A stretch of DNA of 64,000 bases from Streptomyces sp. R33 (GCF_041200175.1 NZ_CP165727.1:744001-808000), one strand, 5' to 3'. Numbered from the stretch's first letter, positions 1 through 8,683 are shown. Program-made: numbers and translations. Notes: generated by a model not told the origin, from the letters alone.

Positions 1-132
1 GCTGGGCACGACCTCCAGGTGGAACCGGTCGAGCAGCTCATCGGGGGACTCCCAGCGTCGTACCGGGCTCCGGTCGGCATCCGGCAGCCCAACGGGCGCA
101 GGCCCCCGGGCACGCCTACCCTGATACGGCAA
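1..132 (-). CDS. Possible partial CDS leaving the left edge
   Basis: On the minus strand an open frame enters from about 132 and runs off position 1. Its last 20 codons before the edge end almost all in G or C and read RRWESPDELLDRFHLEVVPS, which looks like real protein. Codons further upstream are less biased. No ATG or GTG lies in frame; a TTG at 130-132 is the only candidate start I found. No family is recognised. Confidence 0.3.
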   Translation of the reverse strand, partial: MPYQGRRARGPAPVGLPDADRSPVRRWESPDELLDRFHLEVVPS

Positions 133-209
133 CCCGCCGGCACCCGCCAGATCCTGCGGTCAGCGCGGGGCACGTCCGGCTCAGCCCAGCTGCGAAAGGC
201 GGTTCCGAC

Positions 210-566
210 ATGGCCACCAGGTCTGACGCTCCCGTTCTCGACACGCTCGCCGCGATGACCGTCGACTCCATCGAGCACTGCAACATGGACGAGAAGACAC
301 TCATCATCACGCGCATCGCCGCCCTCGTGGCCATGGACGCACCGGCCATCTCCTACCTGGCCCACATCAACCCCGCGGTCAAGGCCGAGTTCACCGTCGA
401 GCAGCTGCAGGACGTGCTCGTCGCGATCGCCCCTGTCGTGGGCACAGCACGTGTCATGTCGGCCGCGGGCCACATCGCCCAGGCATTCGGCGTCGCCATT
501 GCACTGGCCGAGACAGAAGCGGAAGCCATAGCCAACGCCGAGGCCGAGAGCCGCAGCAAGTCCTGA
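210..566 (+). CDS. Carboxymuconolactone decarboxylase-like protein
   Basis: Small protein of 118 residues resembling the actinobacterial proteins annotated as carboxymuconolactone decarboxylase family: a helical core with ITRIAALVAMDAPAISYL at about 34-51 followed by LQDVLVAIAPVVGTARVMSA. The CxxC pair used by AhpD-type members is absent, so peroxidase chemistry is not expected and the true role is unknown. The C-terminus is Glu/Ala-rich and probably flexible. AAAGGCGG sits 7 bases before the ATG and supports this start. It is transcribed alone, convergent with the MerR gene. Confidence 0.6.
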   Translation: MATRSDAPVLDTLAAMTVDSIEHCNMDEKTLIITRIAALVAMDAPAISYLAHINPAVKAEFTVEQLQDVLVAIAPVVGTARVMSAAGHIAQAFGVAIALAETEAEAIANAEAESRSKS

Positions 567-617
567 TCCATCTGTTCCCGACGGGCATGCGCGCCGGCCC
601 GCGCACTGGAAGATCGG

Positions 618-1622
618 TCATCGTGCGGTGCGCAGCGTGAGGATGTACGCCGCGGTGAGCGCCACGGCAGGATCTTCGTCACGTGACAGATCCGTCAGGG
701 CACGTGAGGCCGTGGTTCCCGGGATGTCCGCGAACGCCTGCGCCAGTCGTCGGCGTGCGGCCGATTCGTCGGGGCCGTGCGGGAGGCGCTCGACGAGCAG
801 CGTGGCGATCCGATCGGCCGACTCGGGACTGCTCGCCAACGCGCTCAGTGCATCGGCCGCGTCGACGTCGTTCGTCCCCTCGACGATCATTTCGATGAGC
901 GTCGGGACCGCGTCGGCCACTCCACGTGCTCCGAGGGCCAGCGCTGCATGCCTGCGGACCGTGGTGTCCGAGCTCGTGAGAGCGCCCTCCAGCAGGGCGA
1001 CCGCCGAGTCGTCCGGAATCTCGGCGATGGACCGGACGGCCCGTTCCCGTACCTCGGCTGCCGGTGAGGTCAAGCCCTGCGCCAACAGTTCCAACGCGCC
1101 ATCGCCTGATTGCGCCACCGCCCATCGAAGGGCTCCGGCGACGTTGGGATCCGTCTCGCTCAGCGCTGCCTCGACAAGGGCTTCCACGGGCACCGGCACC
1201 TGTTCGGCCGAGGACAACGCGGCGCGCTGGCGTCTCCCGGCGCTCTCCGAGCCCAGCGCATGCAGGAGTGCAACGGTCTGGAGAACGTCCTCCCAGTCGG
1301 CGGGCTCCGCGGCTCCGATCCGGCGGAGTCGCGTGAGCAGTGCCGTCTCGACGGCGATGCGTTCCTGCGTCTGGCGGATGAGGTCGTCGACGAGTTCCGA
1401 GGGCCTGAAGCCGGGGTCGTCCAAGGCGCGCGCGACATCACGCAGCGACAATCCCAACGACCTCAGGCTCTCGACGTGGAAGATCCGCCGGATGTCCTCG
1501 CCGGAGTACTCCCGATACCCGGACACGGTACGTCCGGTCGGCCGCACCAGGCCGAGCGAGTCGTAGTGTCTGAGCATGCGGGCGCTGACCCCGGACCGCC
1601 TGGCCACATCACCGATCAACAC
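618..1622 (-). CDS. MerR-family regulator fused to HEAT repeats
   Basis: 334 residues. The N-terminus is a MerR winged helix (VARRSGVSARMLRHYDSLGL at about 6-25), followed by a helical linker of the type that dimerises MerR proteins. From about residue 140 to the end it has repeated helical pairs of the HEAT/Armadillo kind (for example AVRSIAEIPDDSAVALLEGA and HAALALGARGVADAVPTLIE). Cys ligands for a metal are not evident; the HEAT part more likely binds a protein or peptide. It starts with GTG at 1622, 3 bases after the HEAT gene, with GGAGGAG 8 bases upstream, so the two are one operon. A 23-bp palindrome upstream of the operon is the likely site of autoregulation. Confidence 0.85.
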   Translation of the reverse strand: MLIGDVARRSGVSARMLRHYDSLGLVRPTGRTVSGYREYSGEDIRRIFHVESLRSLGLSLRDVARALDDPGFRPSELVDDLIRQTQERIAVETALLTRLRRIGAAEPADWEDVLQTVALLHALGSESAGRRQRAALSSAEQVPVPVEALVEAALSETDPNVAGALRWAVAQSGDGALELLAQGLTSPAAEVRERAVRSIAEIPDDSAVALLEGALTSSDTTVRRHAALALGARGVADAVPTLIEMIVEGTNDVDAADALSALASSPESADRIATLLVERLPHGPDESAARRRLAQAFADIPGTTASRALTDLSRDEDPAVALTAAYILTLRTAR

Positions 1623-1625
1623 TGC

Positions 1626-2294
1626 CTACGCTCCTCCTGGCCGGTCCTGCAGGGCTGCCACGCGCTTCGCCTCCTCGATCGCCGACTCGAATCCGGCATC
1701 CGGGTCGCGCAGCAGCCGTTCCGTGGCTACCGCATGGTGACGCACGCGAGGGTCGAGATCCGTCATCGCAGCACGCAGGGTCGGCAGGACGGCCTCGCCG
1801 AGGGCGATCAGGGCCCGGCTGAGGCTCAACTGCGTCTCACGCCCGCCTCGCCCCAGCTGCGTCGCCAGCGCTCCGGCCAGCTCGGCCTCCTCGCCTTCGG
1901 GCACGAGCACAGCAGCGGCCCGCCAGGCGCTCCGCGCCACCTCTTCGTCACCGTCGGACAGGAGCGCCCTGGTGATCGCCGGCCACGCCTGCCGTTCCCC
2001 GATCTTGGACAACGTGTGCAAGGCCTGGCTTCGTGCCTGCGGCCGCTCGGAGCGGAGCTCGGCGACGAGCCGTGGGACCGTCAGGGAGGCCGGGTGACGG
2101 GTGAGCGCCCACGTGAGCATCTCGCGCACGTAGAACTCCGGCTCGATCGCACACCGCTCGACGAGCTTCTCGACGGACCGCGCGTCCGGGATCGAGCCGG
2201 CCGCGAGCGCTGCCCGCAGCCGCACTGACGAGCGGCTGTCTTCCAGCCCCTGGAGGGCCCTCGCCGTATCGGTGTCCTGTTCTGCCGTGGTCAT
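1626..2294 (-). CDS. HEAT-repeat protein
   Basis: 222 residues made almost entirely of HEAT-type helical repeats (SVRLRAALAAGS, FYVREMLTWALTRHPA, ERPQARSQALHTLSK, DPRVRHHAVATERLL). No enzymatic motif, signal peptide or membrane segment is seen, so it probably acts as a cytosolic binding scaffold. The start at 2294 (ATG ACC ACG) is preferred over the in-frame GTG at 2303 because GGAGG lies 8-9 bases before the ATG and the GTG overlaps it. It is the first gene of an operon with the MerR-HEAT regulator, which carries the same repeat type; the two may interact. Confidence 0.8.
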   Translation of the reverse strand: MTTAEQDTDTARALQGLEDSRSSVRLRAALAAGSIPDARSVEKLVERCAIEPEFYVREMLTWALTRHPASLTVPRLVAELRSERPQARSQALHTLSKIGERQAWPAITRALLSDGDEEVARSAWRAAAVLVPEGEEAELAGALATQLGRGGRETQLSLSRALIALGEAVLPTLRAAMTDLDPRVRHHAVATERLLRDPDAGFESAIEEAKRVAALQDRPGGA

Positions 2295-2321
2295 CGGAAC
2301 CACCTCCTAGACGGCAGTGAA

Positions 2322-2344
2322 GACCTTGTCACCGTGTCAAGGTC
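2322..2344. promoter_or_regulatory. 23-bp palindrome, likely MerR operator
   Basis: GACCTTG and CAAGGTC form perfect 7-base arms separated by 9 bases, between the HEAT/MerR operon and the divergent methyltransferase. Long palindromes of this shape with CTTGAC/GTCAAG content are typical of MerR operators lying inside the promoter. Assignment to the adjacent MerR gene is inferred from position. Confidence 0.6.
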
Positions 2345-2478
2345 AAGACGAGGACGGATCCCGCACGCCCCCTACCTCCTGGGTGCTCCTCACCCGTCCG
2401 GCGCCGCTCAGCCGGGTCCTGCCGGATTCCTCTGCTAGAAAGACGGTGACACAGCGTCAGGCAATGGAGGCGGACGGT

Positions 2479-3321
2479 ATGACCGATTCGGCGGACGCGC
2501 GCGAGGCCGACCGTGCGCTCAAGGCGAAGCACCGGACGATGTGGGCGCTCGGCGACTACCCGGCCGTCGCCACCCGGGTCGTCTCGGCGCTCGGGCCCGT
2601 GCTGGTGGAGGCCTGCGGGGTGAAACCCGGCGACCGCGTGCTCGACATCGCCGCCGGATCGGGGAACGCCGCCATTCCGGCCGCATTGGCCGGCGGCGAT
2701 GTGGTCGCGTCCGACCTGACGCCCGAGCTGCTGGACGTGGGGCGGCGGGAGGCCGCGGCGCGCGGCGTCGAGCTGCGCTGGCAGGAGGCCGACGCCGAGG
2801 CGCTGCCCTTCGCCGACGGCGCGTTCGACACGGTCATGTCCTGCGTCGGGGTCATGTTCGCCCCGCACCACCAGGAGAGCGCCGACGAACTCGTCCGAGT
2901 CTGCCGGCCGGGCGGCACGATCGGGCTGGTCAACTGGACCCCGGAGGGGTTCATCGGGCAGATGTTCGCCGCCATGAAGGGCTACGCGCCGCCTCCGCCG
3001 CCGGGGGCGCAGCCGCCGCCGCTGTGGGGGCGTGAGGATCACGTGCGTGCGCTCCTCGGCGACCGTGTCACCGGGGTAGAGGCACGTCGGCAGGCCATCC
3101 GCGTGGACCTCTTCGAGAGGCCCGAGGACTTCCGCGAGTTCTTCAAGGCCACCTACGGACCGACGATCGCGGTCTACCGGAACATCGCCGACGACCCGGA
3201 GAAGACCGCTGCCCTGGACCGGGCCCTCGACGAACTGGCGGACGGCGCGCTCCGGGACGGGACGATGGAGTGGGAGTACCTCCTGGTCACCGCGCGCCGG
3301 GGCGGTGCCGCACCCGCCTGA
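2479..3321 (+). CDS. Class I SAM-dependent methyltransferase
   Basis: 280 residues with the Rossmann-type methyltransferase core: motif I VLDIAAGSGN at 54-63, acidic motif II ASDLTPELLDVGRR from about 78, EADAEALPFADGAFDTV at about 103-119 (motifs III/IV) and RPGGTIGLVNWTPEGF. This is the UbiE/Methyltransf_11 group; the methyl acceptor cannot be read from sequence. The ATG at 2479 is chosen over ATG 2464 and the longer frame because GGAGG ends 8 bases before it. It is divergent from the MerR-HEAT operon and shares its operator region, so it may be a target of that regulator. Confidence 0.85.
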   Translation: MTDSADAREADRALKAKHRTMWALGDYPAVATRVVSALGPVLVEACGVKPGDRVLDIAAGSGNAAIPAALAGGDVVASDLTPELLDVGRREAAARGVELRWQEADAEALPFADGAFDTVMSCVGVMFAPHHQESADELVRVCRPGGTIGLVNWTPEGFIGQMFAAMKGYAPPPPPGAQPPPLWGREDHVRALLGDRVTGVEARRQAIRVDLFERPEDFREFFKATYGPTIAVYRNIADDPEKTAALDRALDELADGALRDGTMEWEYLLVTARRGGAAPA

Positions 3322-3462
3322 GAAGGCCGCGTCGGCAGGATGTCGGTCGTCCGGCGGGACTGTCGGTGATCCATGGGCGATGTGTCGGTGGCTGCTGGAA
3401 CCGTGGGTGTCGAGTTGCCCAAGGGGGCAGCTGCAACCGCCCTGAGCAAGGAGCCCCTCGCC

Positions 3463-4404
3463 ATGTCGTCCACACCGCGCTGGAACGTCCGACGACTGCC
3501 GGGTGCCGATGGCCGCGTCTTCCTGGTCACCGGCGGCAACGCCGGCATCGGGTACTTCGTCGCGGAGCAGCTGTCGGCGACCGGAGCCACCGTCGTACTC
3601 GGCAGCCGCGATCCCGCCAGGGCCCAGGTCGCGACGGCCTCGATCCGTGCGCGTGTCCCCGGGGCACGGGTGCGGGCCGTACGGCTGGACCTCGCCGACC
3701 TCTCGTCGCTCGAGACAGTGGTGGAGTCACTGGATGTGGAACGCCTTGACGCGGTGGTCCACAACGCCGGTGTCGCGCTCGACGACCCGCCGCGCAGGGA
3801 GACCGCGGACGGTCACGAGCTCATGTTCGGCACGAACCACCTCGGGCACTTCGTCTTGACCCAGTGGGTGATGCCACTGCTGTCGGCTGCGCCGGCGGCC
3901 CGCGTCGTGACCATGGGCAGCTTCGCGGCGAAGTCCGAGCGGCTCGACCTCGACGACCTGCAGTCCCGGAAGGACTACCAGCCCAAGCGCACCTACGGGC
4001 GCTCCAAGCTGGCACAGATGTACTTCGGCGTCGAACTCGACCGCCGCCTGCGGGCTGCGGGCAGCAGGGTGGCGAGCGTGGTGGTCCATCCCGGCGGCGC
4101 GCTGGACTCCCTGACCCCGTCACGTCCCCCGATCCATGTGCGGACCACCGCCACACGGCTGAGCGCGGCACCTGCGGCCCTCCTCGTCCAGGGCAAGGAC
4201 GCCGGCGCATGGCCCGCGGTCCGGGCGGTGCTCGACCCGGACGTGCGTGGAGGCCAGCTCTGGGGACCGCGCGTCTTCGGCCTGCGCGGCGAGCCCCGAC
4301 GTGAACCGGTGTGGAACCACCTGGCCGACCCGTCCGTCGCGACACGGCTGTGGGACGCAAGCTGTGATCTGACCGGCGCCGACCTCAGCACCACCTCCGG
4401 ATAG
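3463..4404 (+). CDS. Short-chain dehydrogenase/reductase (SDR)
   Basis: 313-residue NAD(P)-dependent oxidoreductase of the retinol-dehydrogenase/WW-domain-oxidoreductase-like SDR type. Visible motifs are TGGNAGIG (23-30, cofactor loop), NAG (101-103), the active-site Ser in MGSFA (about 153) and YGRSK (178-182, catalytic Tyr and Lys). SRDP after the second strand suggests NADP preference. Substrate is unknown. The start at 3463 has GGAG 9 bases upstream; a longer in-frame extension to 3373 lacks a site. It is convergent with the FAD oxidoreductase. Confidence 0.88.
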   Translation: MSSTPRWNVRRLPGADGRVFLVTGGNAGIGYFVAEQLSATGATVVLGSRDPARAQVATASIRARVPGARVRAVRLDLADLSSLETVVESLDVERLDAVVHNAGVALDDPPRRETADGHELMFGTNHLGHFVLTQWVMPLLSAAPAARVVTMGSFAAKSERLDLDDLQSRKDYQPKRTYGRSKLAQMYFGVELDRRLRAAGSRVASVVVHPGGALDSLTPSRPPIHVRTTATRLSAAPAALLVQGKDAGAWPAVRAVLDPDVRGGQLWGPRVFGLRGEPRREPVWNHLADPSVATRLWDASCDLTGADLSTTSG

Positions 4405-4470
4405 CTGAGGCTCAGGCGCATGTGTGGTCCGGGCCCGGGCACCAGGGGACGAACAGCCCGCCCGTTGCCT

Positions 4471-5880
4471 TCAGGCCTTCGCGGCGGTCAAGAGCCGGGC
4501 AGGCGATCGGCCGGTGACGAGTGCCTCCCACTCCTCCCGTGTCGGGCCGTCGTGCTGCGGTGAGAAGTCCGGGTGGGCAGCCAGCCAGGCGGTCACGTGT
4601 CGGTCCACCTCGTCGGTGCCGTAGGCCTCGTCGGCCGGTCGCACGAGATGGCGTACCTGGGCCCGGGCCCTCATGACGACGGGATCGTCGAAGGCGCAGG
4701 CGCCCAGGGCGGCAGCCCGCCGATCCGAGGCCGGTGAGCTCTCGGCGAGGCGTTGCTCGGTGGCGCGGTCGGCCGTCACCTGCGCATCGAACCACGGGCG
4801 GAGGGCCTGTGCCGTCCAGGTGTGGTAGCCCATGGGGTCCTCGGCGAACTGGTCGACATGAGTGGCGATGTGCTGGGCGATGCGAAGGCCGAGGGACACT
4901 CCATGGCCCGAGGTGGGGTTGGTGTGGACGAGGCTGTCCCCGGCGTTGACCAGGCCGGTGACGACAGGCCCCTCGTCGTCGGCGAGGGCGATCCAGCGGT
5001 TGTCCAGGCCGGCCATCGGCAAGACGTCCGACTGCGGGTCGGGATCCAGGTCGAGCCAGGCGGCGGTGGCGGGGAAGCGGCGTGCGGCGGCCTCGAACAC
5101 GGCCGGCTCGGTGAGCGCGCCGCGGGTCGGATCACCCGTGGAGAGCACCAGGTTCACCGCGAAGGTGTCGTTGTCGGACGGAAAGACGCCGGCGATCGCG
5201 AACGGCGCGGCCGAGCCCGTCTTCACCCGCCCGGGGTCACGCGGGCCGTCGGCACGCAGGCGGTACCAGCGGCACAGATAGGCGATCCCGGCGCGGTGGC
5301 TGTCGACCACGGGCGCGCGGCAGCCGGCCGCGATCAGCCAGGCGGGGACCGGCGAGCGACGCCCGGCCGCATCGACGACGAGGTCCGCCTGGTACGTTTC
5401 CGTGCCCACCTGCACGCCGGTGACCCGCGCAGGGCTGCCCTCCCCGAAGACGAGGGCGCGCACGCGGCAGCCTGACCGCACTTCAACGGTGCGTTCCCGC
5501 CGCACGGCCGCGGTCAAGGCGGCCTCGAGCACGATGCGGCGGGTCCGCAGGGTCACCAAGTCCTCGTCGCCGGCCCGATACGGCGGGTGCTCACCGAACC
5601 AGTCGAACTCGTGGTACTCCCGGGCTCCGCGTGCCAGCAGATCCGCGTAGACATCTGGGGATTCGGCGTGCAATACGGTGCGTACGGGCGCGAGGAGCGA
5701 GTGGGGTTGGACGGCCTGCGGTATTCGGGGCCTGTCCCAGTGGAAGAAGTCCCGGTCCAGGTCCTCGCCGGCCTGTCGCGCGTCCTGCTCGAACAAGGTG
5801 ACCGTGTGGCCACGCCGCCCCAGCATGAGCGCCGTCCCCAGCCCGCTGATACCCCCACCGATGACCGCAACCCGCGCCAC
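4471..5880 (-). CDS. FAD-dependent oxidoreductase/monooxygenase
   Basis: 469 residues. The N-terminal dinucleotide fold is AVIGGGISGLGTALMLGRRG (about 5-24) ending in an acidic LFEQD, typical of FAD-binding group A flavoproteins. The second FAD motif GLVNAGDSLVHTNPTSGHG (GD plus P-x-x-G-x-G) lies in the C-terminal half. The best family match from memory is the styrene-monooxygenase/geranylgeranyl-reductase/halogenase-like flavoproteins; no halogenase WxWxIP motif is seen. GTG at 5880 is chosen as start because GGGGAG is 4-5 bases upstream. Substrate unknown. Confidence 0.8.
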   Translation of the reverse strand: MARVAVIGGGISGLGTALMLGRRGHTVTLFEQDARQAGEDLDRDFFHWDRPRIPQAVQPHSLLAPVRTVLHAESPDVYADLLARGAREYHEFDWFGEHPPYRAGDEDLVTLRTRRIVLEAALTAAVRRERTVEVRSGCRVRALVFGEGSPARVTGVQVGTETYQADLVVDAAGRRSPVPAWLIAAGCRAPVVDSHRAGIAYLCRWYRLRADGPRDPGRVKTGSAAPFAIAGVFPSDNDTFAVNLVLSTGDPTRGALTEPAVFEAAARRFPATAAWLDLDPDPQSDVLPMAGLDNRWIALADDEGPVVTGLVNAGDSLVHTNPTSGHGVSLGLRIAQHIATHVDQFAEDPMGYHTWTAQALRPWFDAQVTADRATEQRLAESSPASDRRAAALGACAFDDPVVMRARAQVRHLVRPADEAYGTDEVDRHVTAWLAAHPDFSPQHDGPTREEWEALVTGRSPARLLTAAKA

Positions 5881-5961
5881 TGAACTCCCCTTCGCGTCGT
5901 GTTGCGGCACGAGCCTACTGCTTGGCGATCTACGTACGTGTGCGGGGTACGGGCCGAGTGC

Positions 5962-7104
5962 TCAGTCCGTCGGCCGGGCCGGCTCGCTCTGCCCGCCGCC
6001 GAACACCTCCTGGACGATCTTCTGCTTCACGTTCTCGAACGCCCCGGCCATGGCGGCCAAGTCGAGCTCGGCGTCCCCCATGGTCAGCGAGCCGGTCAGG
6101 GTCTTGCTGCCGTCGGGGGTGCTGTACATCAGCGCCGCCCAGCCCCAGAAGCCGCCGTTGTGCTGGAGGATGGTGCCCCCGTCGTCCGTCTCCTCCACGA
6201 ACACCCCCAGGCCGTAGCCCATCTTGGGGTGCGGCGTGCGCATCTCGGCGAGCAGGGGGGCCGGCAGGAGCCTGCCGCTCATCAGCGCGGAGAAGAACGT
6301 GTGGAGGTCCTGGCTGGTCGAGATCATGTCACCGGCGGCGGAGATCCAGGAGGGGTTGAATCGGGTGGTGTCGGCCACCTTCCACTGGCCGGCGTCCTCG
6401 TACGCGTAGTAGCCGTGGGCGTGCGGCTCGGGGATCTCCGGCGACGCGTCCGGCACCACGGTGCCGGTCAGCCCGAGCGGACCCAGGACGAGCCGCTGCA
6501 TCTCCTCGGCGTAGGAGCGGCCGGTGACGCTCTCGATCAGCAGCCTGGCCACCACATAGTTGGTGTTGGAGTAGCTCCAGTCCGCCCCCGGCTCGAACCG
6601 CGCAGGCTTGGACAGCGCCATCCGGACCAGCTCCTCGGGCTGGTAGGTGCGGAACTGATTGTCCATCCACTCCTTGCCCATCCCGGGGACTCCACCGGGC
6701 ACGACCGTCCCGTCGTCGTAGACCTCGCCGGTGAAGCTGAACAACCCGCTGGTGTGCTGGAGCAGCATCCGGACCGTGATCCGTCGGTCAAGACCGAACT
6801 CGGGCAGGTGGTCGTCCGCCGGGGTGTCCAGCCCGATCCTCCCCTCGGCCACCAGTTGCAGCACCAGGGCCGCAGTGAAGGTCTTGGTGATGCTGCCGAC
6901 CCGGAAGTGCCCGTCGGTCGGCGGCTTGGCGGTCTCGCCCAGCTTGCGCACCCCTGCGTTGCCGACCCACTGGCCCCGCTCGTCGTGCACGCGCAGCTGC
7001 ACTCCGGCGAAACCGGAATCGACGATCTCCTGGATGGCCTTCTGCAGCTCCGGGCGATGGGGCCCGGCAGCGGTGTTCTCGGCGGTGTGGAGGGACTCGC
7101 CCAT
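5962..7104 (-). CDS. Serine hydrolase, class C beta-lactamase/DD-peptidase family
   Basis: About 380 residues of the beta-lactamase/esterase EstB fold. Catalytic SxxK is SITK at 71-74, the Tyr motif is YSN at 178-180, HTSGL lies at 117-121 and the third motif is HNG at 315-317. No signal peptide is visible, which favours a cytoplasmic esterase or D-aminopeptidase-like role over cell-wall or antibiotic hydrolysis. GAGG lies 7 bases before the ATG at 7104; ATG 7110 and 7122 are alternatives. The upstream region contains tandem CAAGGTC units resembling MerR half-sites. Confidence 0.82.
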   Translation of the reverse strand: MGESLHTAENTAAGPHRPELQKAIQEIVDSGFAGVQLRVHDERGQWVGNAGVRKLGETAKPPTDGHFRVGSITKTFTAALVLQLVAEGRIGLDTPADDHLPEFGLDRRITVRMLLQHTSGLFSFTGEVYDDGTVVPGGVPGMGKEWMDNQFRTYQPEELVRMALSKPARFEPGADWSYSNTNYVVARLLIESVTGRSYAEEMQRLVLGPLGLTGTVVPDASPEIPEPHAHGYYAYEDAGQWKVADTTRFNPSWISAAGDMISTSQDLHTFFSALMSGRLLPAPLLAEMRTPHPKMGYGLGVFVEETDDGGTILQHNGGFWGWAALMYSTPDGSKTLTGSLTMGDAELDLAAMAGAFENVKQKIVQEVFGGGQSEPARPTD

Positions 7105-7219
7105 GGTCATTCCTCGTCTCATGATGGGAGGTGCACGGCACGGCTCGAGAGCGCAACGGCGGTCCGGGGAGCTCTCGTTGCGCCGTCGAGCAGCCATGGA
7201 GTGAGCGTGCACCCTGCCC

Positions 7220-7232
7220 CAAGGTCAAGGTC
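7220..7232. promoter_or_regulatory. Tandem CAAGGTC half-sites
   Basis: Two overlapping copies of CAAGGTC upstream of the serine hydrolase, flanked by direct repeats ACCCTGC at 7211-7217 and 7234-7240. The same heptamer forms each arm of the palindrome at 2322-2344. A regulatory role is inferred only from sequence and position. Confidence 0.3.
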
Positions 7233-7331
7233 AACCCTGCGGTCAGCGGGCAAGAGGCGGCCCCGCAGCCGCGGCCGGGCGAGGTGGCTCTCGACGGAAG
7301 GAGGACGGGGCGGCCGGTTGCGGACCTGCCG

Positions 7332-8300
7332 TCAGCTCGGGGCGTCTGCCTGAGGCAGCAGGTCGACGAGGAAGCGTTGGGCGGGTTGGTCACCGCAGGG
7401 CTGCTGGACGGCCTCGGCGCCCGCGGCCGTCTCGCCGCCGACGATTCCCAGGCAGAGTCCGGTGTGCGCGCGCCTCAGGCGGTAGCCCTCCGCTGTGGTG
7501 CCGAACCGCTCGATCCGGAAGAACTGTGCATCCTTGTCGGCCAGGCAGTTGCCCTGCGGCTCCACCAGCCCTTTGGCGGGGCCGCTGTCGAGGATGGTGA
7601 GACAGCCCATCGCCTTGCTCGCCGGATGCTCCCACTTGATGTTGGCCAGGTCGTCGCCGTCGGGCTGCAGGAACGAGCGCGGGCCAGGGTCCGCACAGGG
7701 GCGCTGCACAGCCACCTCGGATCGGTATCGCCCGGAGCGTTCCTTCCCCGCCGTGAGGCACAACTCCGGGTTCGGTGCGGGACGGATGCGGGCCCAGCTC
7801 CCGGCGGAGACCACGGGGAGGAGCGCAGCTCGGCGGTTGGCGGGGGCACCCGTGACGCGTGGGTCCGGGGTCGTGAGCTCCCTGATCAGCAGAGCGCCGG
7901 CCGCGAGAGCTCCCGCCAGCGCCACGGCGGCCACCACGATCACGGTCCGCCTCCGGTGGCCGGTTCCCGTTGGCGCAGACTGTTCCCCGGTGTCGCGGCC
8001 GCCACCGGCATCCGCAGGAGCGTCCCCGCTCGCCAGGAGCTCCCAGACCGCGATCCACTCCGCCGATCTGTCCTCTTCACCGCAGGCACGGACGAACGCG
8101 GCGACGGTCTCGCGGCGGGGCAGAGTGCGCCTGCGCAGGAGGTCGGCGACCGTGCTTCGGGGCAGGACGTCGCCCCGGGCGACGGCCCGGCTCTCCAGCT
8201 GCCGCAGGGTCAGGCCGGACCGGGCCTTGAGCCCTCGCAACGCCGCCGTGAACTCGTCGGCGCTGCGTATGTCGGCGGGCTGTAACTCGATCTCATCCAT
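7332..8300 (-). CDS. Membrane-anchored XRE regulator with trefoil-like exterior
   Basis: 322 residues in three parts: an XRE-type helix-turn-helix at about 22-65 (LRQLESRAVARGDVLPRSTV), a Ser/Gly/Thr-rich linker, and a single membrane helix at about 118-139 after HRRR. The rest has about three repeats, each with a Cys pair (ELCLTAGK..RPC, GCLTILDS..NCL, LCLGIVGG..QPC), like a ricin/beta-trefoil lectin-type fold on the outside. This layout suggests a one-component transmembrane sensor that reads an extracellular ligand, possibly sugar. Only weak ribosome-binding sequence precedes the ATG. It faces away from the NRPS gene. Confidence 0.75.
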   Translation of the reverse strand: MDEIELQPADIRSADEFTAALRGLKARSGLTLRQLESRAVARGDVLPRSTVADLLRRRTLPRRETVAAFVRACGEEDRSAEWIAVWELLASGDAPADAGGGRDTGEQSAPTGTGHRRRTVIVVAAVALAGALAAGALLIRELTTPDPRVTGAPANRRAALLPVVSAGSWARIRPAPNPELCLTAGKERSGRYRSEVAVQRPCADPGPRSFLQPDGDDLANIKWEHPASKAMGCLTILDSGPAKGLVEPQGNCLADKDAQFFRIERFGTTAEGYRLRRAHTGLCLGIVGGETAAGAEAVQQPCGDQPAQRFLVDLLPQADAPS

Positions 8301-8683
8301 CCGACCAGGAGTAGTGCACAGGACGACGGCGGGCAACGGGTTCCCCGGCCGACCGGACGAAGTCCTGGAGTCGTCGTCTCGCGGGCGGAGAAGTTCTGAA
8401 CCGTGCGGGTGCGAGGTTTCCGCGACGCGCCGGTTTCGGCGCCCTTGTCTCGTCGCCGGGACACCCCACCAGCTCCCCGCCCTGACAGCGCTGCGCCGTT
8501 TTGCCCCGTGCACGTCCGGCTCACGCGCTTTCGCTGCTCCTGGCTGTTTTGTCTGGACCTCAAACGCTTCCGGTCTGTTAACTGCCCTTGGAGAGCGCCG
8601 TTCACTGCTCTCCCAGGGCGCGCGGAGGACAGTCCGACCCAGCTGCGAATACCCCGCGCCGAACACAGCACGCATCACGGGGG
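8301..8683. other. 383-bp gap upstream of the truncated NRPS
   Basis: No convincing gene. It should hold the promoters of the XRE-type gene and of the NRPS. The stretch from about 8500 to 8590 is relatively AT-rich. I looked for the missing N-terminal half of the condensation domain in all frames and saw no HHxxxDG-like sequence. An imperfect hairpin lies at 8586-8617. Confidence 0.5.
8586..8617 (+). other. Hairpin in the NRPS upstream region
   Basis: CCTTGGAGAGC and GCTCTCCCAGG pair over 11 positions with one mismatch and a 10-base loop. It sits about 65 bases before the NRPS start and has no U-run, so it could be a leader structure, a weak terminator or chance. Confidence 0.3.

Noticed and set aside
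4422..4445. CCGGGCCCGG palindrome between convergent genes
   Set aside because: No loop for a hairpin and GC-rich palindromes of this size are expected by chance; not called as terminator or operator.
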